Shown: positions 10,838-21,674 of the stretch, one piece after another
Layout of the letters: each line of letters begins with the position of its first letter
How positions within the stretch are numbered: the stretch's first letter is position 1
Source of the DNA: Elymus sibiricus
Taxonomy: Eukaryota; Streptophyta; Magnoliopsida; Poales; Poaceae
Assembly: GCA_039707655.1 (NCBI GenBank)
Contig: CM077671.1
Coordinates: 371,009,220-371,073,219, forward strand
Length of the DNA stretch: 64,000 nt
Reading direction: 5' to 3'
Notes under the pieces: generated by a model
The model's input: the letters and a program-made list of their open reading frames with translations, nothing else
The model's database searches: none
What the model was told of the DNA's origin: nothing
Translations under genes and position numbers: made by a program

Positions 10838-12093
10838 ATTGATGACCCACAAGTATAGGGGATCAATCGTAGTCCTTTCGATAAGTAAGAGTGTCGAACC
10901 CAACGAGGAGCATAAGGAAATGACAAGCGGTTTTCAGCAAGGTAATTTTTGCAGGCACTGAAATTGTAGGTAATAGATAGTTTGATAGCAAGGTAATTTG
11001 TAACGAGCAAGTAACGGTAACTGTAAACAAGGTGCAGCAAGATAGCCCAATCCTTTTGAGGCAAAGGACAGAACAATCACTTGTAATAGGCAAAGTGTTC
11101 TTGAGGGTACACGGGAATTTTGTCTAGTCACTTTTATCATGTTGGTTTGATTCGTGTTCGCTACTTTGATAATTTGATATGTGGGTGGACCGGTGCTAAG
11201 GTGCAGTTCTTACTTGAACTAACAACCTACTTATGATTAATCCCCTCGCAAGCATGTGCAACTACGAGAAAAGTATTAAGACAAAGTCTAACCATAGCAT
11301 TAAACATGTGGATCCAAATCAGCCCCTTACGAAGTAGCGCATATACTAGGGTTTAAGCTTCTGTCACTCTAGCAACCCATCATCTAGTACCTACTCCACA
11401 ATGCATTCCCTTAGGCCCATGAATGGTGAAGTGTCATGTAGTCGACGTTCACATGACACCACTAAGGGAATCACAACATACATATCATCGAAATATCGAA
11501 CACATATCAAATTCACATGATTACTCGCAACATGACTTCTCCCGTGACCTCAAGAACAAAGGTAACTACTCACAAATAATAATAATGCTCAAGATCAGAT
11601 GAGTAATGAATAGCATAATGGATCTGAACATATGATCTTCCACCAAATAAACCATATAGTAATCAACTACGCAAGGTAATCAACACTACTAGTCACCCAC
11701 AGGTACCAATCTGAGGTTCCGGTACAAAGATTGAACACAAGAGATGAACTAGGGTTTGAGAGGAGATGGTGCTATTGAAGACGTTGATGAAGATTGGCCT
11801 CCCAAAGATGAGAGGGGTGTTGGTGATGACGATAGCTTCGATTTCCCCCTCCGACAAGGAAGTTCCCCCGGGGGAATTGCTCCGCCGGAGGGCAAAAGTG
11901 CTCCTGCCCAAGTTCCGCCTCGAGGCGGCGGCGCTTCATCCCGAAAGTCCTCCTCCTAATTGTTTTTAGGTTTTTTGGGAATTTATACCAGAAGATGGGC
12001 TCCGGAGGTGGGCCAGGGTGAGCACCACCCACCAGGCCGCGCCAGGGGGTGCCTGGCGCGCCCTGGTGGGTGTTCCTCACCAGGTGGCCCCCC
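10838..12093 (-). repeat. 3' LTR of element C, distal part
   Basis: It matches 28935-30190 closely. It is interrupted at 12093/12094 by element D within the C-run next to the GC-rich inverted repeat (12030-12068). It continues at 21413. Confidence 0.92.
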
Positions 12094-12562
12094 TGTCGGT
12101 GTCAAAACCGGCGGATCTCGGGTAGGGGGTCCCAAACTATGATGCTTGGATCGATGGTAACAGGAGACGAAGGGGACAAGGTTTTACCCAGGTTCGGGCC
12201 CTCCTATGGAGGTAATACCCTACGTCCTGCTCGATTATATTGATTGTGTAGAGATTACAAGGTTGATCTACCACGAGATCGTATGACTAAAACCCTAGAT
12301 GGTTCTGTTCGCCGATGGCCTAAAACCCTCCGGCTTATATAGACGCCGGGGGTGCTCAGGGTTTACACATGGTCGGTTACACGTCGAGGAGATAAAACAT
12401 GCCTATTCTACTTTAAACGTGGAGCACACGCCTTGCTTCTAGAAACTTCCTTTCTGGAGTCTGGTCCTCCGAGAGATCCAGTGTCCGGTGAACGGCCCAT
12501 ACAATCCGGCCCATACTAGATAGGCCGGCCTCCCGAGGACCCCCTAGTCCAGGACTCCCTCA
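12094..12562 (-). repeat. 3' LTR of element D
   Basis: It is 469 bp, the same length and apparently the same sequence as the partner at 20939. The polypurine-like tract on the minus strand, CTAGTTCGGGGGCTAC (plus 12563-12578), adjoins it. Confidence 0.95.
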
Positions 12563-13137
12563 GTAGCCCCCGAACTAGCCTCGAACGCCAAGGGTCCAAG
12601 CTCCGGCTGCTTCGAATGATCAGAGTCTTCGGCTTGCGAGGCGAGTTCCTTTCTCCGGATAGTGATCGGCAGTATCTGTAGTTCGGCTTCCTTCAACGTG
12701 TAGCTTTCCCGATCATAGATCATCAAACACCATGTGTAACCCGGCCCAAAAGGCCAAACATTTAGGGAGCCAATAAAGCTCTTCGGCCAACCCTTCAAAC
12801 GAAAGGTCGCGGCCCATCCCAACCGATGAGCCAGTCGTACAGACTTATTGAGCGGCTCGAGGCCGTCTTCATCAGCACGATCCATCAATGCTCGGATCGT
12901 GCCCCGTTTTATACGGGACATGCTTAACCATGCGCGTGTAACGCCGCGCATGTCTCGGGAAGTGGAGAGATTCACGGCGTGGTGGAAGGAGGCTAACCAG
13001 CAACGGCCCTTGATATAAAAAAGGGAGAAACCCTAAGGCTTATCCCTACTCCTCCTTTCGCATCTCCACCTCCCTAGACTCTTGAGCTCCAACGAGCCCA
13101 GATCTAGGTTTCCATTCTTCTCCCTCCGAGATCAGCC
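12563..13137 (+). other. Element D upstream region of the antisense gene
   Basis: This holds the polypurine tract of D next to the LTR and the promoter region with the TATA box at 13014. The minus-strand frame at 12544-12975 has no recognisable domain and is not called. Confidence 0.55.
13014..13020 (+). promoter_or_regulatory. TATA box of the antisense gene in D
   Basis: TATAAAA lies 118 nt before the ATG, followed by GGGAGAAACCCTA and a pyrimidine-rich leader typical of plant 5' UTRs. The start context GCCATGGCC is strong. Confidence 0.65.
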
Positions 13138-16100
13138 ATGGCCAGCGGCAAGTGGGAGGCCTCCACAGTCTCTGACAAGGATATCCGGGAGCTCAAGGAC
13201 GCCGGATACATCCCCGCCAACGTCTTCCACCGTGCCGCTGAGAAGGGTCAGGTGATTCCCACCCCCAAGCAAGGAGAAAGGGTGGTTTTTGTCCCCCATT
13301 TCATCCGGGGATTAAGCTTCCCGCTTCACCCCTTTGTGAGGGGTCTGATGTTCTTTTACGGGCTCGACTTCCACGACCTTCCACCAAACTCCTTCATGCA
13401 CATATCGGCATTTATCACCGTCTGCGAAGCCTTTCTGCGGGTGGAGCCGCACTTCGGATTATGGCTTAAGACCTTCAATATCAAACCGAAGTGTGTTGCC
13501 GGCGCGCATGCGGACTGCGGAGGGGCAGTCATCGGCAAACTTCCACGCGCAGTGTGGCCATCCGGCACCTTCATCGACACCATTAAGACTTGGCAGAAGG
13601 AGTGGTTCTACATTACTGAGCCAAAGGAAGAAGAGGGCGGAACTGTTCCTGCTGAATGCGGAACTGTTCCTGCCGAATTCAGGTCCGGCCCCCCAACCAG
13701 ATTGACCTCGTGGGTCCGAAAGGGCCTGGATTGGGGGTCGGCTACCGAAGTAGAGGACCTGCAGAGGAGCATCGCCTCCCTAGTTAGGAAAGGCGTTGGC
13801 CTGACCAATGTGGTCCAGGTTATGCTCCGGCGACATGTCCTTCCCTGCCAGCGCCGGAGTTCTCCTTTGTGGGATTACCGGATCAACGACAACCCTACAG
13901 TTCGTCAACTCTTCCGAACCACGCGGGAGAAACTATGGAAGGCGCTCTTCAAGGCGCGGAAGGACTGGCCGGATGAGGAGGAAGACCTGGGCTTGAATGC
14001 GGCCACGCCTCCTCCCAATGTATGTTATGATTTCAATAGATCGGCTTTTTATTCCATAGGGTACCTAAGGATTGTCCGATCACTTCTGCAGGAATGGCTG
14101 AAAAAAGCCGAGGGCTTCAAGAGTCCGGCTCCGCAGCCCGAGGACCCTAGGTCCCCGCTGCTGTTGGAGATGTTCGTCGTGGCGCCCTACAAGGCGCCAG
14201 AGAAGAAGGAAAAGAAGAAGAAGACAGGCCGAACTGGCCTGCGCACCAAGGACCAGCTAGAGGCTGAGTCCGAGGAGACTCACGCCTCCTCGAATCAAGA
14301 GGAGGAAGAGGAAGAAGAGCACGAAGCCGAGGGGGGAGGTGATTCCCCCCTCATAAGAAAAAGGGCGACGTCACCGGACGCTTCGGAGGACGAACTCCCT
14401 CCAGCCCAAAAGAAAGCACGTCGGTCACAAGTGATCCTGTCCGACGATAATCCGGCCTCGGACACTGAGTCCGAGGGGTTCATGAGGGTTCCGAGAAGGA
14501 CCCTCAGGGTTAAGCCCCCACCTCGAAGGTATAAATCCAAAGACCTCGCAAATGCCAAGCTTTGTTAATATATTTAACATGCGAGCACCAATTGACTTGC
14601 AGCCCGCCCCGCGTCCTCCCCACCGATCAATCCTCGGATGGGGAGACCCCGCCTGCCGATCTAGCGGAGAGCGGAAATGCGTCGCACCCTTCCCCTCCAG
14701 ACGCCAATAAGGAGGGCGCGGAGGTGACCTCCCAACAGGCTCCCACGGAGCTGAACACTGGGGGCGGGAGCGATGCGATAATGGTCGAGGTTGACACCTC
14801 GGCCACCGAAGACCCGGGGGAGAAGACCCTCCCGGATACCGAGGAGACCGGTCAGGAAACTGTCCAGTCACCTCCACGACTGTCTCCGGAGCACACCATG
14901 TGTCCGGAGACACAGCTTCAATCACCGACCGGGGATCGGGTTAACCGACCCCAACCAGCGCCTCCGACCACTGAGTGGCCGGCAATGGGGGAGGCTCTAT
15001 CCAGCGCCATCCTCTCCGAGGAGCACCGCACCCTTATGGGTACGGTGCTGCAAAGCATTCAGTCCGTAGATACCGGACTGAAGGCGGCCTTCAATGGCCT
15101 CTTAACGGGCTTCCAGGTAAATAATGTGATGCTCCATTTTTCGTAAATAATTTATATGTTTAAGCAATTGTTTATATACATAGCAGCCCCCGAGCCCTAG
15201 GTAAGTTCGAAAAACTTACCTGGGGGTCAAGACAGAAATCCTTATCCGAACTATAGATATGCTCAGATTGTTGGGTCATTCCTTAAGGAGACCAAGCGCA
15301 GGATTATGATAAGTCGGAGGTCTGTGCACTCATGTAATATAAGACTTTCGCATTTATTGCAGGCATCAGCGGCGCCCGATCACACCGCCGAAATAGAGCA
15401 GCTGAATCGAAAGCTGAAGAGCTCCGATGACGAGCTTAACGCCCTGAATCGAAGATTCGACGAGGCCCAAAGTAAGAGATGTAAAGTATATAAACTTCAC
15501 CTTTCCGTTCTATCAACACGGATGTTTAATATCAGCAATGCTTACACAGCCTCGGCGAAAGAGATGGAGAAGCTCAAGGCCGAGCTTGAGAAGGCAAAGC
15601 AAGAAGCTGCCGTGGAGAAGGCGGCAGCCCAAGAGGCCGTAGCCGCACTATCTGCCTTGAGGGCTACCAGCGACAAGCACCAGGCTCGAGTGGAGGAGAT
15701 CCAACTGGAGCTAAAGGACGCCAGCAACAAGTGCGAGGCCCTGGAGCTTAAAGAAAAAGAGCGGGCTGCCGCACTATCCACCCTAAAAAACGAACTTCAA
15801 AAGGAGCGGGTGGATAGGCGGACCTTTGAAGAGGAGATCAGCCAGGCCCAGGCTATCCTGAGTGGTAAGCCGTATTTAATGCAGTGTGTCTTCGGAGATG
15901 ATAGGTTTAAAGCTCTTACCCAAGTTTGGCGTTCCGTAGGCGCCGGCTTGGACCTCTAGAAGAGCGTAGCTGACGCAAAGCAGTTCTATGCTTCGCGGGG
16001 AGAAGGAGATGAGTCCCGTGTTTTCTGGGCTCAATTCGAAGGCCCTGAGCGAACTCCTCTCCTGAATGAGCAGCTTAAGCAGCTGCTGGAGCTGTACAAG

Positions 16101-16424
16101 GTGGCGGAACCGGCCATGAAGGATCTCTGTATCCGGCTGTGGCCCGATGAGCCAATTCCCGGTAGTTACTTCGGCCTGGTGCAGAAGTTGAGCGACGCCC
16201 CTGTACGGATCGACGCATTAAGGAGGTCTTCTTGCATCGAGGGAGCAAGGATGACTTTTGCGAAGGCCAAGGTACACTGGCCTGGGCTGGATCCGATGAA
16301 GGTGGCCACTGCTCCTCCGCCGCCTGGAAAAGAGTACAGGTGCCCCGAGCGGTACTTCTCCGGAGTAATGGAGGGTGCTCGGGCCATAGAGTCACAGTGT
16401 CTAAAAGACACTGTGTACGAATAA
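13138..16424 (+). CDS. Antisense gene of element D ('putative gypsy type transposon' protein)
   Basis: Exons fit as 13138-14528, 14603-15116, 15363-15471 and 15550-16424. Each intron is GT-AG, and the reading frame is kept across all three joins. The N-terminal half (VIPTPKQGERVVFVPHFIRG, LHPFVRGLMFFYGLDFHDL, WLKTFNIKP) resembles the plant domain Pfam calls 'Putative gypsy type transposon'. A KR- and E-rich linker follows, then a coiled coil (EKLKAELEKAKQEAAVEKAA) and a C-terminal block with LCIRLWPDEPIPGSYFGLV. One in-frame TAG at 15957-15959 interrupts the last exon; sense sequence continues to TAA at 16424. A 21-bp tandem duplication lies at 13637-13678. Its function in transposition is unknown; nuclear or regulatory roles are only guesses. 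Confidence 0.78.
16393..16415 (+). other. Perfect hairpin at the 3' end of the antisense gene
   Basis: Arms CACAGTGTCT and AGACACTGTG surround an AAA loop, 6 nt before the TAA. AATAAA overlaps the stop at 16420-16425. It could affect 3' end formation; that is inference. Confidence 0.6.
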
Positions 16425-17697
16425 ACGGTTTATGTAATATGTCCGAAGACTTGTTAGAACTCGTTTTTATGTATATAAGTTTAGCATGGGTTATCATGTC
16501 TTATGTGTTTTGCATCCTTTATAACTTCTTTGTGGCCGGTTAAAACTGAAGGCTGCGAGTCGTCGGCTTCAGCCCCCAGGTAGATACTACGTGGGGTGTC
16601 ACTTCCAAAACGCACTATAACCCTTAGCCGAACTATCGGTACCCAAAGGCGGTAGTGCGGGGTAGACTAGGCAATCGGACCAGTATGCTTTATTACCTTC
16701 ACTTAGCCGTAGAAGCGCGAGAAAGGAGTGCGGGAGGCTGATAAACAGCCCCCAGGAGTTTGTGATGTTCGGATGAACCGTGGCCAAAGCCTATATCACA
16801 TGGTTCGGACTAGTACCGAACCCTTCGTATTACACGGAGTAACCTCTGACGAGATTAAGTTAAGCTCGGAATCGCAGACCGGTTCTCGCATACCATGACA
16901 GTCAGTTTTCGGCTTTCTCCGCTGAGGCGCTTGACCAGACTAGCCGGAAGCACAATCGCAGCGGTGCTCCCTTTGCCCCTTTAGCCGAACGAGTGGAACA
17001 TAAAGGGGCAAGCATAGGAACCGGGCAACCCAACATTTGACCCAAGACACAGTTCGGAACCAGTGCATATAAAGCGGAAATCCAAGACGCCGAATACAAA
17101 ATCAATTGTGCACAGGGCGATTTTAAGGGCAAGCCCCCGGTCTATTAGCCGGTTGCTTCGCAAGAGTATACCAAAACAGGCTGGCAAGAAAAGAGGGAGC
17201 AAAAATAGAGAATATGCTTGAAAAACGTCAAACGAGCGTGCATAATGTATCTATATTGTACTAAACCATTCTTTTCATTCAAACTGCTGATGCTACTGTT
17301 TACAGGTATAGAAGATAAAATATAAATCTTACAGGAGTGTGCTGCGCTAAGGGTCTTCGATTAGTGGCCTGACGTCCGCGATGTGCCGTGCAGCGTGTCC
17401 TCTCCTGCGACCACCAGGACGGTGTATACCTTGATAGGTGTGCCTGTCGGCGAACGGACTATTGTAGAACAGTCTTGAGAAGTCGCCGAAATTTAAACAA
17501 GCTTGACGCTGTAGTGGGTACTTAACTGTACCTGTCATATGTCCGAAGACATGCTTGAGGGTGATAGTTCGGTCTAGCCGAAGACTTACCCTACGTCAAT
17601 GTTTCCCCACCGCTGCCCATGGAATTGTAAGCGCGAAGTTATGCACCCTTGGCACGTATTGTGCGGGAAATAGGGGCCTGAGGTGGGGGGTGAATCC
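16425..17697. other. Element D spacer between the convergent genes
   Basis: About 1.27 kb holds no domain on either strand. In autonomous relatives the RT, RNase H and integrase would lie between protease and the antisense gene, so this marks the deletion or replacement. Several frames here (16599-17202) are short and have no family features. Confidence 0.65.
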
Positions 17698-20600
17698 CTA
17701 TTTATAGGGAGGGGAAGCTTCTGGAGTTTCGGTTTGAGACCGAGCTCGCTTCCCTGTCTTGGGTGCCTTGACGGCGGATGTAGGCGTCTGCCGATCGTCA
17801 GTGTAATGGAATTCGGCCGCCAGGGCCAACGCATGCTCCTCTGTTCGGAGAGACCGCTCTGTATTGCCGTTGACAGTTATGACCCCTCGGGGGCCCGGCA
17901 TTTTGAGCTTTAGGTATGCGTAGTGCGGGACGGCGTTAATGCGGGCGAACGCTGTACGGCCGAGCAGGGCGTGATAGCCGCTGCGGAATGGTACTATGTC
18001 GAAGATCAAGTCCTCACTTCGGAAGTTGTCGGGCGAGCCGAACACAACCTCCAGGCTGATAGAGCCTATACACCGGGCTTCAACGCCTGGGATCACTCCT
18101 TTAAAGGTAGTGTTACTGGGTTTGATCCTTGACGGATCTATGCCCATCTTTTTCACCGTATCTGAATAGATCAGATTGAGGCTACTTCCACCATCCATGA
18201 GAACTTTGGTTAGGTGGTACCCATCTATTATTGGGTCGAGGACAAGTGCGGCTGAACCCCCGTGACGGATACTGGTCGGGTGGTCACGTCGATCGAAAGT
18301 GATCGGATGTGCCGACCAGGGGTTATACTTCGGCGCTACGGGCTCGATGGCGTAGACATCCCGAAGGGCGCGTTTCCTTTCCTTTTTGGGTATATGAGTG
18401 GCGTAAATCATGTTTACTGTCTTCACCTCTGAGGGGAATTTCTTTTGACCGCCACAGATCGGACCCCGAGGTTCATCCTCGTCCTCGCTGCGTGGGCTCT
18501 TGCCTTGGTCCTCGGTAGCGAGCTTGCCGGCCTGTTTGAAAACCCAACAGTTACGGTTGGTGTGATTGGAGGGCTTCTCCTGAGTGCCATGTATCTGGCA
18601 GGGTCTCTCCAGAATCTTGTCCAGCGGGGTAGGTCCATCTTGTTTGCCTTTAAGAGGCTTCTTCCGCTGCCCAGAACGGTTGTTGCGGAATCCGGCATTT
18701 ACAGCCGTATCATCGGCATCACTGTTATTATGCCGGCGCTTGTTTTTGTTGCGCTTTGGTTTCCCGTTTCCATCCCGTACTTCAGAGGTTCCGGGTTCAT
18801 CGGGGTTATGGCTGCGTCTGGCCAGCCAATTATCTTCGCCCGCGCAAAAGCGGGTCATGAGTGATGTGAGGGCGGACATTGTCCTGGGCTTGTCTTGGCC
18901 GAGCTGTCGAGCTAGCCATTCATCCCGAATATTATGCCTGAAAGAGGCTATAGCTTCGGCGTTGGGGCAGTCGACGATCTGGTTTTTCTTAGTCAGGAAA
19001 CGATTCCAGAATAGTCTCGCAGACTCTCCAGGTTTCTGAACGACGTTACTTAGGTCGGAGGAGTCCGGTGGCCGGACATAAGTGCCCTGGAAATTAGATC
19101 GGAATGCCTCTTCTAAGTCCTCCCAACATCCAATGGAGTTTTCGGGGAGGCTATTTAGCCAGTGCCGAGCTGGCCCCTTGAGCTTTAGGGGCAGGTATTT
19201 GATGGCGTGGAGGTCGTCTCCTCGTGCCATGTGGATGTGGAGGAGGAAATCCTCAATCCATACGGTTGGGTCAGTTGTCCCGTCGTATTGCTCTATGTTG
19301 ACGGGTTTGAACCCCTCGGGGAACTGATGCCGCATTACCTCATCTGTAAAGCACAGTGGGTGTGCGGCGCCTCTAACCCGAGCTATAGTGTGCCGGTGAT
19401 TGGCGGTTACCCTAGCTCGGTTTTGTTCCCGATTTTCATTGTGGTCGAACCGAGACCGGTACCCTTCCCGTCTGTCGGGTGAGTATCTTCTGGGGCCGTA
19501 GATGGATCGTGCACGGCCTGCTCTATAGTCCAGGTCGTGACGCAGGTCGAACCTGTCATCGGGCTCTAGTGGCTCCTTTCCATGTCTACGGGGTATCGTT
19601 GGCCTATAGCCAGTATCGTTAGCCGTCCGATCTCGTCCTCGAGGAGGGCGATCTGGCCTGTCGTATGGAGTATGTTCGGGAGACGGCGTATTGGTTAGCT
19701 CGTCCTCGAATTGTGGCAGCAGCCGCCGGCGCGGGTAGCTCTTCGGCTGGTCCGATAGACCGGCGCCGGACTCTTCCTCCGCTGAAAGGACTTGTGTCCA
19801 TCTGTGATTGAGGTCGTCTTGTTCGGCTTTGAGCTGTCGCTCCTTTGCTCTCAGGCTGCGAGCTGTGGATATCAGTTGTTGTCTGAACAGTTCCTGATCT
19901 GCAGGATCGTTGGGGATGTCCAAGTCATCGGCATCTGCATTATCCTCCCCCTCGACAGAGCGGAGGTAGTCATCGGCCAAAGGATCATCGTGATCGGGGG
20001 TGCTGTGGTCTTCGGGATCCTCCTGACCCTCCAACGGGTTATCGGGGAGTTCGGGGCGGCCGATGTCCTCTGGAGTGTCATCGTTCCCCGTGCCCTCAAT
20101 AGACTTGCGCCCCTTTTTCCCTTTGGACCGCTTATGCGGTTTTCGGCGCTTTGACGGCGCTTCATCCGATTTATCGCCATTGTTTTTCGGAGTGTCCACC
20201 ATGTACACATCGTATGTGGAGGTGGCCGTCCACTGTCCGGTTTTGGCAGGGGTGAGGGAATGATCGTCCTCATCCATGTATCCTGCTTCATCGGAAGCGT
20301 AGTCTAGCATGTCGGTTAAATCCTCGACGGTGGCTATCAAGTGGGTGGTGGGTGGGAGGAAAAATCCGTCCCGACCCATCTGAAGATCGATCTGAGAACA
20401 GATCGGAGTTGGGTTGTTGCTGATCTTCATCGCCGAGATCCGATCTAGAGCTTCATTGAGTATCGAGAGCTCGGTCGGACCGGTTTGCACAGAGTTTCCG
20501 GAATCAACCTCCGATGCATCCGTGCAGGGAGTGTGTTCGACAAGAACGAGTGTTCGGCTGTCGGGCACTATGACCTGATCCGAACTTAAGATCGGGCCTC

Positions 20601-20892
20601 CACCAGGGCCGATCCCACAGGCGGAGCCAGAAGATGAGTCCGAGGTTAAAGCCTCAGGGTCCTCGGGCATGGCAGGCGAGACTGCAAGCCCGGCTAGCGA
20701 TAGATCGCCACGGGAGTCTACGGAGAACTCCAGGTTCCCGAATCTGACTTCCTGATCAGGGGCGAAACTTTCGACGCGGCCAAGGCGGCCGGTCGGGTCG
20801 GCGTGCAGCACTATGCTGCCGAAAGCGAAGATCTGTCCAGGGACAAAAGTCCCTGTGTTGCGGACCTCTTCGTTGACGACTAGGCGAGCCAT
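17698..20892 (-). CDS. Element D Gag-protease polyprotein, intact frame
   Basis: A 1064-residue frame starts 46 nt inside the LTR at the first ATG. Residues about 1-480 are a charged, low-complexity N-terminal extension with a KR-rich patch near 247-263. The Gag domain lies at about 528-640 (QYDGTTDPTVWIEDFL, KLKGPARHWLNSLP, ESARLFWNRFL). A Cys/His cluster CQIHGTQEKPSNHTNRNC is near 765-782. The aspartic protease follows with VLMDGGSSLNLIY (Asp at about 900) and YHALLGRTAF. It then stops at ASPPYK* with no RT. Gag and protease would let it form particles, but reverse transcription and integration must come from another element. The intact frame agrees with the identical LTRs. Confidence 0.9.
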   Translation of the reverse strand: MARLVVNEEVRNTGTFVPGQIFAFGSIVLHADPTGRLGRVESFAPDQEVRFGNLEFSVDSRGDLSLAGLAVSPAMPEDPEALTSDSSSGSACGIGPGGGPILSSDQVIVPDSRTLVLVEHTPCTDASEVDSGNSVQTGPTELSILNEALDRISAMKISNNPTPICSQIDLQMGRDGFFLPPTTHLIATVEDLTDMLDYASDEAGYMDEDDHSLTPAKTGQWTATSTYDVYMVDTPKNNGDKSDEAPSKRRKPHKRSKGKKGRKSIEGTGNDDTPEDIGRPELPDNPLEGQEDPEDHSTPDHDDPLADDYLRSVEGEDNADADDLDIPNDPADQELFRQQLISTARSLRAKERQLKAEQDDLNHRWTQVLSAEEESGAGLSDQPKSYPRRRLLPQFEDELTNTPSPEHTPYDRPDRPPRGRDRTANDTGYRPTIPRRHGKEPLEPDDRFDLRHDLDYRAGRARSIYGPRRYSPDRREGYRSRFDHNENREQNRARVTANHRHTIARVRGAAHPLCFTDEVMRHQFPEGFKPVNIEQYDGTTDPTVWIEDFLLHIHMARGDDLHAIKYLPLKLKGPARHWLNSLPENSIGCWEDLEEAFRSNFQGTYVRPPDSSDLSNVVQKPGESARLFWNRFLTKKNQIVDCPNAEAIASFRHNIRDEWLARQLGQDKPRTMSALTSLMTRFCAGEDNWLARRSHNPDEPGTSEVRDGNGKPKRNKNKRRHNNSDADDTAVNAGFRNNRSGQRKKPLKGKQDGPTPLDKILERPCQIHGTQEKPSNHTNRNCWVFKQAGKLATEDQGKSPRSEDEDEPRGPICGGQKKFPSEVKTVNMIYATHIPKKERKRALRDVYAIEPVAPKYNPWSAHPITFDRRDHPTSIRHGGSAALVLDPIIDGYHLTKVLMDGGSSLNLIYSDTVKKMGIDPSRIKPSNTTFKGVIPGVEARCIGSISLEVVFGSPDNFRSEDLIFDIVPFRSGYHALLGRTAFARINAVPHYAYLKLKMPGPRGVITVNGNTERSLRTEEHALALAAEFHYTDDRQTPTSAVKAPKTGKRARSQTETPEASPPYK

Positions 20893-20920
20893 CGATTCCT
20901 TGCAGCGATCACAGTGGAAC

Positions 20921-20937
20921 TCTCAATGAAAGCACCA
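20921..20937 (-). other. Candidate primer-binding site of element D
   Basis: The minus strand just inside the LTR reads TTGGTGCTTTCATTGAGA. The TGG start fits the CCA end of a tRNA. I cannot name the tRNA with confidence. Confidence 0.5.
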
Positions 20938-20938
20938 A

Positions 20939-21407
20939 TGTCGGTGTCAAAACCGGCGGATCTCGGGTAGGGGGTCCCAAACTATGATGCTTGGATCGAT
21001 GGTAACAGGAGACGAAGGGGACAAGGTTTTACCCAGGTTCGGGCCCTCCTATGGAGGTAATACCCTACGTCCTGCTCGATTATATTGATTGTGTAGAGAT
21101 TACAAGGTTGATCTACCACGAGATCGTATGACTAAAACCCTAGATGGTTCTGTTCGCCGATGGCCTAAAACCCTCCGGCTTATATAGACGCCGGGGGTGC
21201 TCAGGGTTTACACATGGTCGGTTACACGTCGAGGAGATAAAACATGCCTATTCTACTTTAAACGTGGAGCACACGCCTTGCTTCTAGAAACTTCCTTTCT
21301 GGAGTCTGGTCCTCCGAGAGATCCAGTGTCCGGTGAACGGCCCATACAATCCGGCCCATACTAGATAGGCCGGCCTCCCGAGGACCCCCTAGTCCAGGAC
21401 TCCCTCA
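20939..21407 (-). repeat. 5' LTR of element D
   Basis: The minus strand begins TGAGGGAGTCCTGG (21407) and ends ACACCGACA (20939); length 469 bp. A TATATAAG-type box on the minus strand (plus CTTATATAG at 21179-21187) could be its core promoter. No difference from the other LTR was found on reading both. Confidence 0.95.
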
Positions 21408-21674
21408 CCCCCTCCGGTAGATTTTTTCTCCAGTATTTTTTATTAATTCCAAAAATAATCTCCGTAAAGTTTCAGCTTCATTGGAGTTGTGCAGAATAGG
21501 TACCTCTGACGTGCTTTTCTTGGGTCCAGAATTCCAACTGCCGGTATTCTTCCTCTTTGTGTAAACCTTGCATATTATGAGAGAAAAGGCATTATAATCA
21601 CTCCCCAAAGCATTATTATTCAACAAAACAAAGTAAATAATATTAGGAAATCATGATGCAAAATGGACGTATCA
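21408..21674 (-). repeat. 3' LTR of element C, proximal part
   Basis: It begins with the duplicated CCCCC (21408-21412) of element D and continues the LTR to TACGTATCA-type end at 21674. The polypurine tract on the minus strand, CGGCTTGGGGGAGT (plus 21675-21688), adjoins it. Confidence 0.9.

Larger units (their letters stand above)
12094..21407 (-). mobile_element. Element D: young non-autonomous Gypsy element (Tat/Retand-like) with antisense gene
   Basis: The two 469-bp LTRs look identical by eye, and the target duplication CCCCC lies at 12089-12093 and 21408-21412. On the minus strand it carries a Gag-PR frame and no RT, RNase H or integrase. On the plus strand, in its 3' half, it carries a multi-exon gene. 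LTRs that start TGAGGGAGTCC on the minus strand, a polypurine tract with TTCGGGGGCTAC and an antisense ORF are features I associate with Tat-lineage Gypsy elements. Total length is 9314 bp. Confidence 0.9.

Noticed and set aside
15865..15884. GTAAGC...GCAG looking like a 20-nt intron in the antisense gene
   Set aside because: It is too short for a plant intron, and reading through it keeps the conserved frame.
18309..20263. Plus-strand frames over the D Gag-PR gene
   Set aside because: They are shadows of the intact minus-strand frame, which has clear Gag and protease motifs.
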